Assembly: GCA_037102815.1 (NCBI GenBank)
Contig: BTPP01000004.1
Span: 1,550,001-1,614,000 of the forward strand
DNA from: Neurospora intermedia
Taxonomy: Eukaryota > Ascomycota > Sordariomycetes > Sordariales > Sordariaceae
Direction of reading: 5' to 3'
Length of the DNA: 64,000 bases
Shown here: positions 1 through 11,364 of the stretch, piece after piece
How the letters are laid out: each line of letters opens with the position of its first letter
How positions within the stretch are numbered: position 1 is the stretch's first letter
Notes under the pieces: generated by a model
What the model was told of the DNA's origin: nothing
What the model saw: the letters and a program-made list of their open reading frames with translations, nothing else
The model's database searches: none
Made by a program: the position numbers and the translations under genes

Positions 1-3000
1 TGTTCCGGCCAAGGGCCGGGCTGTTGTTGCTGTACGGAGAGCTATCCGTCTTCTTACCGCCGGTGCTGCCAGGGCGGACGGGCCCTTGAAGAACCCTCTC
101 CATACAGTCCGCAATCGCAAGGTCCCTAAGACGTCTGGCCTCTAACAGACTCCGCTGGCTATCAGGAGTGTCATTGCTGGGTTTGCTGATTTGACTGTCA
201 TCATTACTGGGTTTGCTGTTTTGACTGTCATCATTGTTGCTACCCTGCTGCGGCTGGTCCTTAGAGGATGACGAACGGAGACCACCGGCGGGAGCTTCGT
301 TAGTATCGTGGGCCTCAGCCTCCTCAGGCACGGCCGGCAGCAGGATGCCCTGCGCAATGCCAGCCATCTGTGAATGAGGCCACGGGCCGCTACTAGAAGA
401 ATTGCTCTGGCTTTGGCTTTGGCTGTTGGATTCCACAGGGAACGCCACAGCAGTACGATTAACAGTTGTCTCCTGGCTCTCACGCAACTGGGATGTTCCC
501 CGAGAGATGCTCTGCACGCCATTCGTCTGTTGCGTGTTCCACTCTCCACGGCCTGAGCTTGGGTCAGAAGTCCTGGTGCTCGAAGCATCATTCTGGATAG
601 CGGCCGGGGAGACTCCTGGGGGCACCGATGTGAGTGCTGATGTCTGCGAGAATGTGCCGATGGTTTCTCTATTTGTCTCTGTGATGACCCTGTTCTGTTG
701 AAGCTGTCGTTGCGCTTGCCGATATCTAAGCGGCGAGCTGATTTCAACTCCCTGAGAGAAGAGCAGAGTGCTTTCTTCTTCCACCGTCTGACCGGTCTCG
801 CCTTGGTTGGAAGGATGCGATGTGCCATTGGTAAGCGGGTGCGATCCAGAAGAGTTCGGGTTTCCGGTCGGCTTGGGGCTCGTGATGACCTGAAATCTAG
901 CCGCTGTCGTATGGGCGGGCTTGTTTATGGAAAAACCAATACCAACAGGGCCTTGAGACTCGCTATCGTCTTGGGTTTCGGCAAGGTCAGACTGGATCTT
1001 GTCAACCATCGGCTGGAAAGCCGCCTTCTTGCGGTGACGCTCTTCGGCCTTCCTCGCTCTTTCGAGCTGCCTTTGGTAAATGTCCTCAAAATTGATGCCT
1101 TGTTGTTTGAAAGAAAGGGTGATATCGTAGACATCAATTTCAACGTTCGTAACCATCTCGCTCGCCTTCGGGAGATAGTCCTTATCGCCGATAGTCTTGA
1201 CATCGAGGAATAAACGCTTAATATCTTCGTAAAAGTCCATCGGACGGGCATAATAGCCATTGGCCAAGCGCTCCTCGATTGTGGTAGAGTCGAGGTTGTA
1301 GTAAAACTTGCCCGTCTTGGTTTCAAGGATGCCGTCCACACCCTTATCGTCCTTGGAAATGACAAAAGGCCGCTGCTCCTGTTCACCCACATCCGGACGG
1401 ACAAAGTTGGGATCAGACTCCTGGAAGAGATAGCTGATCGTGTTGAGAGGAATGACAGGTTGTCTGAACTTGCGATACCTGCGCTGAATCTGATCCATTA
1501 TCGGTTGCAGTCTCGCCTTCAGTAAGTTCAAGTGATGGAAATCAATCTGGCGCTGAGCTTTGATCTCTTCCTTGGTAGGAACCCTAGGTGGCGGCGGCGG
1601 AGCAACCGGCAAGACTTCAAGCACCCGCTTCTTGCGGCTGGCGGGATCCGGAAATTCCTCGGGCGCCTTCCACAGGTTCTGGATGATAGGGAGAAAGAAG
1701 GCGACACGTTGTTCGCGGTCCGGACGCCAGATCGCGGCACGGTTCTTCTTAGAGAACCCAAACAGTTCGGTTAACATCTCGGGGGGGAGCAGGTCAGGCA
1801 TCGACTCCGCTGTGCCGAATACAAGAACAGGATCGGTCGGCGATATCTGTCGAAGCATCGTCGTGAATGTCGTCAGGGTAGCATAGCCAAGGGTCGTCCA
1901 CCAAGCGTCCACATTGGGAATAAAGATTACACTGGGCTTGTGACGTCTGACCTCGGTAAAGAGGCTCACAATGACTTGTTCAGGGGGCTAGATTTCATCA
2001 CATCAGTTAATGTGTCACAAAGTGTGGACGGTTGAAAACTTACCCTCGAATCATTCAGTAGAACAGGCAGACCGAAATCCTGAACATGAACACCTTCCAA
2101 GTAATGCAAAACAGCCTTTGACAGGTAACCGTGTCCCATACCCGCCCCTCCACAGAGGAGCAAGCGAGGGCGATAGACACGCGACCGCTGGAAGTCCTGA
2201 CTCATCTGCTCCCTCTCGAACCCGCCATCGAAATCCTTATACGGCTCAAACATGGCCTCCTCCAGCGCGGTGGTCTTCTTTGATCGAGGCAGAATCTTAT
2301 CCAACTGCAGGACGAGAGCCTCAAATTGCTTATCCAGAAGTGGCTTGACCATTTTGGGAATGGTCATGGCGCTGGATGACGCCGAACGCTCAGACGAGGG
2401 CACCATCTTCTTGATAGAGTGCATGAAATCTGACGCCTGAATGTTGATCTTCAAAGGATTGACCAAAAGCTTTTCCTTGGATGTATAAATCTGGGGATAC
2501 GTTCTCTGAATGGCATTCAGAGCCGCCTCGGTGCAAAGGGCACGGAGATCGGCACCGCCATATCCCTTGGTGAATTCGGCCAACTGGTCCTTGAACTCGT
2601 TCGACAAACCCCAGTCCTTAGTGTGAATCTCGACAATCGATCGCCTTCCTTCGATGTCGGGAAGGGGGAAGTAGAACTCTCGGTCGAAACGGCCGGGGCG
2701 ACGCAAAGCAGGGTCGATGTTGTCAGGGCGGTTAGTGGCACCAATGACAATCACTTGTCCACGACCGTCCATGCCATCCATCAACGCCAGCAGGGTAGAG
2801 ACAATGCTTGCATGGATCTGCTCCTGCTTGCTAGATCGCACAGGGGCAAGACCATCGATTTCATCGAAGAAGATGATACTGGGTTGCGTCCTGCGAGCTT
2901 CCTCGAAGAGCAACCGCAGCTGCTTCTCTGCCTCACCAACCCACTTGCTGAGAGCGTCAGCTCCCTTGCGCATGTAGAAGCTGATCTTGCGGCCTCCGGA

Positions 3001-5145
3001 GCCGACCGAGTTGGCCAAGGCTCTGGCGAGGAGAGTTTTACCGGTACCGGGCGGACCGTGGAAAAGAACACCTCGTGGTGGTGTAACATGAAATCTGGTG
3101 AAAAGTTCGGGGTACAAAAGGGGAAGCTGAACCATCTCCTTGAGTTGGTCGATGTGGCCTTGCAAGCCTCCGACTTTGCTGAAGTCAACACTCGTATCGA
3201 CGCCAAGCGGATCCGCATCCGCAAACGCCTTGAGATTCTTCACCTTTCCGACGTTAGGTGTGGCGCCTCCAATACCACCCAGGCCGTCCACATTATGGGT
3301 CTGAGCCGCAGGATTGAATAAGCCAACCGGAGGAGCGGCAGAAGTGGGTGTCATGCCGATAGGGTTCTGGCCAGGACCGGTTCGTTGCACCATCTCGTCG
3401 TCGCTGCTGTCGGAATCAACGCCGCCCGTAGCGCCGGTGCCCCAAGGGCCTCCAAGCAGAGCGCCAATTCCAGCGCCACCGAAGGGACCATAGGTGGTGT
3501 TCAAAGGACGGTCCCATCCTGCATTTCCTCCGTTCCTCTTGCGGCCTCTTGCTGGCGTTGCCACAGGCTCTTCATCTTCCTCGGCCTCGAGAGCGGCCAA
3601 GTCGATCGCCGGAATAGTGTAATCAACACGTTGGGTAGTGCGACGTCTCTTGCCCGCGGGCTCCTCGTACTGAATAGACGGTGAGCGGCGACGGCGAGTG
3701 GCAGCTCTTCGCGGCCGCGAGCGTGAGCTCTCGCGAAGCTCCTCGAGTTCTTCAGCAAGCTCCTCTCTATCCAGCTCAACTTCCTCATCGCCAGAATCTT
3801 GGTTGCGGCGAGGCCTTTTGGCAGCGCGGGCACGGGTGGAACGTCCGCGAACAGGTGTAGCGGCAGACTCATCTGCACTGGAACCTTTACGTCCACTCTT
3901 TTTAACGGAAGCCTCCGAGGCGTAGCCTTCGTTATCGCCCGACTCCTCGCCTGGCTCAAAGTCACTACTAGGTTCAGCGAGCGACCTCTTCTTCAAGCGA
4001 GACCCACGCCTGAGACGGCTCCTGAGTCCTTCGCCCTCTGGTTCAACTGCTGTGACAGTGGCCGTGGTCGAGGCAGCTGTGGTAGATGTGACGGCTCTAG
4101 CCCCACGAGTCCGCCTAGTAATCGGACGATCGTCTTCGTCGTCACCGTCTGCATCTTCCGCTGCTGGCTGGCTCTCGGTCTGTGCAGGTTGTTCTTCGTT
4201 AACCTGTTGAGCAGCTCCTTCCTCGGCCACCTGTTCAGCCCTTCCCTCTTGGTGTTCGTCCGGATGGTCAGCGGGCGCATCGACCATGTTCGCCTGACCG
4301 GCCAGCTCGTCCACATCTTCAGCATTTGGTATATCCGTCTCGACCTTGAATTCGTCGTCATCTTCCTCGTGCGAGGCTTCGGGAATGGGTGGAGGTTGTT
4401 GTTTCTTAACACCCTTGGAACCACGGGTAGCTCTGGTGGCGTGGGTCATGGCTTCCGGGCTTTTACTTCTTGTTGATGCGCGGGTGGCGCGGGTATGTCT
4501 TCCTGAGTTAGATAGCTCGAGCAATGGCTCGTCTGTCTCTTCCGTGCGGGCTCTCGTAGAGCGGCGGGTCGGGGGAACCATAGTTGCTGGTTCTTTGGCA
4601 GCAGCGCCACGTCTTGGTCGTTGTGAGCTTGGCTTGGCGCCTTTCTTGACACTCAGCACAACGATGCGAGACTTCTTTTTGCTGGGGCTCTGTTCAGGGG
4701 ATTCTATCGAAGGCACTCTATGTTCTTCGTCGGGCTCCTGGACGACGTCTTTGTCCTGGTCAGACGACTGGATCCCGTCTTCGTCTTCACTGCTTTCCCT
4801 GTACGATTGGTGTCGTGCGGCAGCCTGGCGCATCCGCCTGCCCGTAGCGTTGACGGGAGCGTCCGAGTCTTCTTCTTCTTCCTCGTCTTCCTCTTCACCG
4901 AAAGAGATGTCTTGTTCGCTGTCGCTGATATCTTCGTCGTCTTCGATGTCGGATCCTTTGTATCGGCTGTTCCGCCTGCGCGCGCCGCCAGCAGCGCCTC
5001 GGTTCTTTGGGCGGCGGGTATTTGCTTGCTTTCTTGCACTTCGCGGGGTTCGTTGCTTTTCGGCAATGGGGTCAAAGTTTTCGTCTTCGGGATCGGATTT
5101 GTTAGGGTCGAAATCCGTGAGAAAGTCCTTTTTACGCTTAGACAT
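1..5145 (-). CDS. yta7: YTA7/ATAD2-type AAA ATPase with bromodomain (3' end beyond window)
   Basis: Exons 5145-2044 and 1987-1, with a 56-nt intron (GTAAGT donor, CTAG acceptor); the frame stays open to the window edge, so at least 1,695 residues are present and the C-terminus is missing. In order: a very acidic and basic disordered N-terminus (about residues 1-620); AAA domain 1 with Walker A GPPGTGKT and Walker B IIFFDEID; AAA domain 2 with a degenerate P-loop (GGAGMGHG); a divergent bromodomain around YYARPMDFYEDIKRLF, encoded near 1260-1200; then a Gln/Ser-rich tail. The family (yeast Yta7, fission yeast Abo1, human ATAD2) forms nuclear hexamers that handle histone H3-H4 and tune nucleosome density. 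Start: first ATG of the long frame, reading MSKRKKDF. Identity is secure; the number of downstream exons is unknown. Confidence 0.93.
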
Positions 5146-8068
5146 AGCAGATTGTTGGTGGGGGCAAAACGGCTAGGTATAGTGTGGTCCAATAAGTGCT
5201 GCAACGAATAGCTCTGAATAGGACTGGGGTTGGTGGTGGACAATAGTAGGGTGGATTCCGACGGGGTGCCTATTCCGTCCGATGGCGAGAATGGGGGCAA
5301 AAAGCTAGCGGTTGGTGAATTGTTGAGCTTGCGACTGGCTATTTCGATCCGATGTGTATTGATAACAGCTATTCAATATCTAGCAGCCTGCATGAATAAG
5401 TCGTGTTAGGTCCGTGTGTGCCGTGCAGAGCAAAACAGGATGCGTCAACAGGTCAAGGGAAACAATGGGAAGTGGGAGCAAAGGGACGGGATGGAAAGAT
5501 GCAACTGAAGACCAGAAAAGGAGAGAGCCACATACAGATTTATGTTCTGTCTGGTATGGACCTAGATGCCGTGGGGTGTGAAGTTGGGTCAACACTCGGC
5601 TCTCACCTTGCTGTCAGGTTGACGACTAACAAGAGGTGGGATGTACCGCTGCATCGACGGAGCACTTTAGTTCAGGTCGAAGTTGCCTGGAGGTTTGGAC
5701 AGAGCAATACCTATCCAAGGGCGCAATTGAGGTAGAGCCAGACAGAGAGTCGAAGGGCATCTAAGAGAGGCACTGGGCAGGTAGTAGTAGGATTTGGTAG
5801 AATGCGACGACTGATGCGACGATGCTTTTTTTTTTCTTTGGGTAATGCAATATGCATACACACATACACACGGCAGCAGACACGCACACACACGAACACA
5901 CGCCCGGCACTAGACTAGACTGCTCGCTGGGGAGTCGAAGTCGGAATGCGGTGCCGGTCTTGGTGCCGAGCTAGTATGTTATGTAGAGGTTGTAGTAGTG
6001 AAGGGAGGCAGCAGTGTGGTGTAAATCCTCGCGCGCGCGCGCATAACTTCCCGAGAGAAGAGGACTTGAAGCAAACTCCAGTCGTTGAGTTTCCCTTATA
6101 GTTGAAAGTCGCGAAGCTGGATAGCTTCACCTCGGCGGGAGATATCGAGTGCAGTCGGTCAGATGCCGTGAATTGTAGGTAGGTTGTGCAGAAGGAAGGC
6201 AGGACGGGAGGGAGGCCAGAAGCAGGGGCAAAGACTACTAGGACTGGCGTGAAAGAAGTGTCACTGGAGTTGAGGTGGTGAGTGAATGAGCGTGGTGACC
6301 TGCCTGGGGTGCGGCAGACGGGAGGCAAGAAGGTGGACAGTCAGCGGTCGGTCGGTCGCGTTCGTTCCCTTCATTACCAGGTAGTTCGCGGAACTGTGAA
6401 CTGGAATGAAACTGGAACTGGAAGAAAGGTGCTGGTTGGCACCGTCCTGGCCAATCAGCACGCCCCGAGACCACAAAATCTGGTCCATGCGCTGCAGGCA
6501 CCAGCCCCGGCATTGCGAATCACCTCAGAAAAAATCGCAAAGTGCCCCCTGCCCCGACAATTCGCCCGTCGACCCAACTTTGACGCGTCGTGAATTGAGC
6601 ACTCGTATTGTCGCTATCATCAATACAAAATTGCAGAGAATGACTGTTTGGATTGAAAGCAGAGACATCAGAGAGTATTGGAAAATGTACATTGAGTGTG
6701 CAAATGCAAAAATGAAGCCGCAATTTAGAGAGCAACGTAATCTGTGGAAAATGGTCGTTGAGAGTGAGACGCGTCTGAATTGAAGATCCCAAAAGCTCTT
6801 TAAAAGAGGCAATGTCGTCATACCATTTGAGCTGGTCGGGGTGGGCGCCGGTCAGGAAAACTGCACTGGCTCTGGTCGCTCGGTGGGGATTTTCCCCACG
6901 TGGCTTTCGAATGCGGCTCAAGCGCTTTCACTTTGCACAACGCCAAGGGGTCCAACTTAAGGGGGGGGAGCACAAGCAGCGGCCGGCACACGGACGACGG
7001 GGTGGTCAAGGCAATGGGCCAGGGGAAACGGGGAAGACGGACAAAGTCTGGGACGGTTTGGGGAGGCACAAGGGAAGGGACTCCATCGTGGGGTGATCGG
7101 CTTCGGCCCAGCCCTACCTACCACCGACGGTGTCTCGCACCGCGGGGCGGCCAGCGGCCAGCGGCCAGCGAAAGGGAACAGCCGTAGAAGGTGACGCCAG
7201 GGCGGATGCCCATTCAGCCATAACTACCTGCCTTTTTATATTGTCTTCTTCCAGCCTGGCCGTCGGCTGCTATGATCTCTGCGTAGGATTTGCCGCGGAC
7301 ATTCTTGTTACATGTGTTAGGTTGGCATTCGTGGTTCTGGTTTTGCACATCAACTGGCGTTAGCTGGTTCAAGTTAATGATCATCTCTGCCCCATTACTC
7401 ATCTCGAAGCCCGTCATCAAGTCCCTCTTCTTTATTGGGTCCGTGCGGATATCAGTAGTAAACAAACACAAAGGGGTTGGCCAAGCGTAGAGGCACTCAG
7501 AAATCAGAACCCAGGGGGACCAGGTTTCTGCGGGGTGACCCTTTTCCTAGGTAGATTTCAATGTCATCTCTTTGACCCCATTCAGAGCTTAGAAAGACTG
7601 GGGGACAATCAGCTTCCCGCCATACTTCTTATGGCCCATCAATTTCCATGACTATTCTCTACACCGTCTATACAATGATATATGCTTTCTAGCATAGCTT
7701 TTACTGCCCGAACCACAAAAAAATTGATGTATACCTCCGCAAGATGCTCAAATAGTGCGGTACAGGTCATGGCCTCCTCTCGATTAGGCGCTTGGGGTTT
7801 TGATTGGCCAGCGCCTGGGTGTCGCTTGGGTGTGTCTCAACAACACACCATGGTGGTTACAGGCTGGAGGTGGCCAGACTTCCTACTGAGCTGGACATTC
7901 GCTTCTCTCGCCAGAAGCATGCCTTTTCTCAGCACTTTGTAGGGCACTTCCGGACGTAAGCGCTAAAATGTCCAATGTAGAACTGAGTAGATGATGTGCA
8001 ATGCGCACAATCCAACTAAACTTGATGATATGATCCGTGGCCGTGGGCCCGGCTCAGCAAAGGGTGAT
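5146..8068. other. Intergenic region between YTA7 and RPA49
   Basis: This is the 5' flank of the YTA7 gene and the 3' flank of RPA49, which both lie on the minus strand. No frame in it resembles a known protein. It holds a CA-rich stretch near 5858-5905, an alternating CG tract at 6030-6042, and pyrimidine/purine runs such as the T run near 5826. I see no RNA gene. Confidence 0.6.
6030..6042. repeat. Alternating CG tract
   Basis: Thirteen bases of strict C-G alternation, a potential Z-DNA-forming run, in the upstream region of the YTA7 gene. Confidence 0.85.
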
Positions 8069-9505
8069 TTACCTCTTCCGTGCCGGCAGTCTGATCTTAG
8101 GAAACTGAAGAGGCAGCTGCAGGACGGCAAAGTTTTCCATCTTGTCAGCGACCTTCTGTTGCTTGACGCGAGCTCCAATCTCGATAAAGTATTGGTTGAG
8201 CTGCTTCTGCTCCAGCTTCAGATCTTCTCTCAAGTCAATCGTGTTGACCTTGAAGCCGTCGATGATGGCGGCAAATGCGCAGCAGTGCGTCATCAGAAGG
8301 TCAACGTGTGTCTTGCGCATGACTCCGCCGTCCGAGAACTTGCGGCGGATGTTTTCAATCACAATCTCGGGCGCTGGTGCCATAACCTCGCGCAGCTTAT
8401 CCCTCCTACCAATGCTTCTTGTGCCACGCTCCCTTCCTTGCGAGGTGGCATTCCAGAAAATGATGACGAACAAGAGGTACCGCAGTACCCTCAATCTGTG
8501 CACCGCGTCGTCGCTGCTTGCTACGTTGGAAACGCGCTTGGCGACAAAGCGCGAAGGTACCTGGATGTCTTCTAGGTTCTTGACGCTCTCCTGCCAATCC
8601 ATCACTGGTATCGCGTTCAGGACCTCGGATCCAATAATTTGGGATGGTACGTAGACGTCTGCGATTTCGTCGGCATCGAAGTTGCCGCGCGGTACCGGTC
8701 GGGCGTTGTCGACAGCGGCTTGAAGGTCTTCCTTGGTCGACATGTCCTTGGTGGCGGTCTTGATGGCGTCCATCATCACCAGCTCGCTCTGGCCAACCTT
8801 TTGAGATGTAATGGCGTTCTCGGTCACGTCGCGAATCGCCTTCTTCGCCTTCTTGGTACCAAATGCCTCGCCGAGCTCGTTCCTCATGGCCATCATTTGC
8901 TGTTGCACCGTCAGTCTGGTTTTATGCCCCTGACCACTACTTTCAGGCTTACCTGTTTCTGAGTCTTCTCTTCCATTGCCTCGTCAACAGCCTTCTGCGA
9001 CCTAACTGTGCCACGGAGCACCGTCTTGCGCGCCTCCACAATCTCGACCTCGGCCGTTTTGGGGTTGAAGATGCCAATGTAGTGCTTCAGATATGGGTCG
9101 GACGAGTCTCCTGTCCTGTCTTCGCGAGCTGTGTAGTCCATCGTCCGGTGGTTGGCAGAGTGCAGCAGCAACTCTTGTGCGGGCGCACCATTCTTCTTGC
9201 GCTTCGAGGTCTTGTCGGCTGGTGTGGCGTAGGCTTGGAATTGTATGGACGAAGAGAGAGCGAGTCCCGAGGTCGCGGCTGGGAGCGCATGTTAGAGTCT
9301 TCCTCCATTGGACTTGACGGCCATGGTTTCAGCCGATCAACATGTGCTTACCCACGACCGGAGGCGCATACTGCGGCCTCTTCACGGCTCCAACATTGAT
9401 GAACTTGGGCGACTTGGACGATTTCTCGGAGTCGACCTTCTTCTTCTTGATTTGGGGTGTTGTATCCTCAGCGCTCTTGCGCTTCTTGTCTGATGAGCTT
9501 CCCAT
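8069..9505 (-). CDS. rpa49: DNA-directed RNA polymerase I subunit A49 (RPA49/PAF53)
   Basis: Three exons: 9505-9352, 9278-8953 and 8899-8069, giving 436 residues. Introns are 73 and 53 nt; the second uses GTAAGC, branch ACTGAC and acceptor CAACAG. The first exon is a Lys-rich leader (MGSSSDKKRKSAED). Next comes the A34/A49 dimerization-type beta-barrel region (NHRTMDYTAR, YIGIFNPKTAEVEIVEA), then a linker and the C-terminal tandem winged-helix region (RDKLREVMAPAPE, MRKTHVDLLMTHCCAFAAII). A49 pairs with A34.5 on Pol I in the nucleolus and supports initiation, elongation and promoter escape on rDNA. Length fits the family (yeast 415). Start: the first ATG, in context CCCATG on the minus strand. 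Stop is TAA after LPARKR. Confidence 0.93.
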
Positions 9506-10468
9506 GGTGGTGTTTGCGGGCTACAAAGGTGCTAGGGCGGGTAGTGTAGAGTCGTGAAGTCCCGCCAAATCAAATGGATCATGCAGCTGGAGAGTCGCTG
9601 TCTGAACTTCCAAGTGGATCCCGCAGCCAGAAAAAAATTCTGCCGCCTGCCGGGGTCCGGTATCAGTTACCGCCTTTGCAATCGACACACCACACTCGAT
9701 GACGACGATGCAATATGTTTGATGATTGTGTTGAAATACTACGAAGCGCGGAATCTTCGTTTTGAGAAATCAATTGCTATTTGTTTGCTGTTCAATTACT
9801 TGAAGAGATGAAGGATAGCAAGCCGCACGCGTGCTTAAACAATCAACCAGACATGGAGGGGTTCAGTCCAAATCACAAGGCAAACTAAGGCTTGGGACGC
9901 GATGTCTATGCCCTCGTACATGCGGGCCACTGCCTCCCCCGTCATTAAAAATGTTCACTGATGTTGCAAAAATCGGTTTTCCTTTGTGTGCAGATGCGAT
10001 GTCACCTGTTCGAGGGCAGATGGCCATGTTGTCGACAGAAACAATCGTTCCAAGACATGCAGTCCTGTTTGTCACAGATGCAGAGAAGTTTATCATGAAG
10101 CGAAGCGGCCTTTATTGTTGCTGCGACGGGTATCCCGAATTCGCGTCTCCAAACTAGACAGTTTGCTCCCACCGGCGTTGATCCGTAAACACCTTGTTGC
10201 TACTCAACCATGAAGTTGACAGGCAACCAGCCAATACCATATCCACCAACAAACAGTTCCGTTCTATGTGTGCCGCAGTTTGATGTGCAGCTATCCCGAG
10301 GGGTGCATGTTCCGTAGGAACCCTGGGTTCGCCTGATCACCGCAAGGTTTCAGAGCGACCGATGTGGCGTCATTCCGCGCTGAGGGGAGGAGTCGACACC
10401 GAGCCCAGGTTGTCTGATGGCTTAGAGGATGATGTCAAGAGCTGATTGGGTCGAGTGAGGCGAGGCGT
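9506..10468. other. Intergenic region between RPA49 and RPL41
   Basis: Upstream flank of RPA49 and downstream flank of RPL41. Short frames occur on both strands but none has splice signals and similarity that make it a gene. No tRNA or 5S rRNA signature was found. Confidence 0.55.
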
Positions 10469-10626
10469 TTATTTGCTGGGATCGAGTCAGCATGTATGCT
10501 CCAGAGTGGCGATTGTAGCTGCATCAATTGTCGATGCGCCGGTGGTGAAACTTACGATCTCGCTCTCATCTTTCTTCTCTTGCGCTTAAGGCGTCTCACG
10601 CGCTTCTTTCTCCACTTCGCTCTCAT
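10469..10626 (-). CDS. rpl41: 60S ribosomal protein eL41 (RPL41), 25 residues
   Basis: Exon 1 is 10626-10556 (71 nt), the intron is 10555-10476 (80 nt, GTAAGT donor, CCCAG acceptor), and exon 2 is only 7 nt (10475-10469), completing Ser and adding Lys and TAA. The protein starts MRAKWRKKRVRRLK and ends MRARSK, the near-invariant eukaryotic L41, almost entirely Arg/Lys. It sits at the intersubunit face of the ribosome and contacts 18S rRNA. The peptide matches the family end to end at its canonical 25 residues, which fixes both the start and the unusual last exon. A probable 5'-UTR intron lies just upstream (10686-10633). Expected to be highly expressed; it shares the upstream region with the divergent kinase gene. 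Confidence 0.95.
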
Positions 10627-11364
10627 CTTGAACTGCTTGTATGTCAGTAGGCGGCCAAGCAAATGCTGGGGGGCGGGAGCGCATACATCTTGGATTTAAA
10701 GATGAGTTTTGCTTGTTGGTGATGGGAAAGAGTTTCAACTTGCGAATGGAGAGGGGGAACTTTTATCTCATAGGGCTCCAGGGCAAGCAGCCCTGTGGGG
10801 TAAGTCAGGTGACGCAGTCCCAAATTGCCCAGGCCTGCCGCTCTTTGTTTGGATGCGGTCCGTGCGGGGTGCGACCTTTGCCCTAGGTGGCCCAAGCTCC
10901 CATTGAGGGAGCTTCAGTCCATTGGACTGCATCAGAAGCTCGGCTCGGAGATCGACCCGTCCCGTCCTCCAACGGGCCTCCTGCCAATCTGGCAAGCCCT
11001 CAGGTATGGACACTGCACTTCCACTTCACTTGCAAGTTGCAACCGTCAGGTCAAAGGAAGGCACGACCTGTCTGCATGAAGAATTTTCACGATGGCTGGA
11101 CATGGAAAGGAGGAGTCGATCCTCAAGGCACCAACTCACTCTTCCAATATCGATCGTCCTGTGATCTTGAACTCTGTCGTTCCCAACCTTACCTACCTCT
11201 ACTTCTCTCGACACGCAAAGGCACTTTGGGCCATGAATAGTCAACACTATCTACGGGCGCAAGTGACGACATCAACGCATACATGAGTGAACGCTGACAT
11301 TGCCCGCTTTATCATTATTATTATTCTTTGTTTTCTGTGTCTCGGTGTTGACAGCTGGTTTGAG
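10627..11364. promoter_or_regulatory. Divergent intergenic region, RPL41 / FHA kinase
   Basis: About 740 bp between the oppositely oriented start codons of RPL41 and the FHA kinase, so it must hold both promoters. No specific factor site can be assigned from sequence alone. Confidence 0.55.
10633..10686 (-). other. Probable 5'-UTR intron of RPL41
   Basis: On the minus strand, a GTATGC donor at 10686, a TACTGAC branch motif and an AAGCAG acceptor ending at 10633 define a 54-nt intron, finishing 6 nt before the L41 ATG. Leader introns are common in fungal ribosomal protein genes. Inferred from splice signals alone. Confidence 0.65.

Noticed and set aside
4346-5176. 276-codon plus-strand frame rich in Ser
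   Set aside because: Shadow of the acidic N-terminus of YTA7 (Asp/Glu codons read as Ser/Leu on the other strand).
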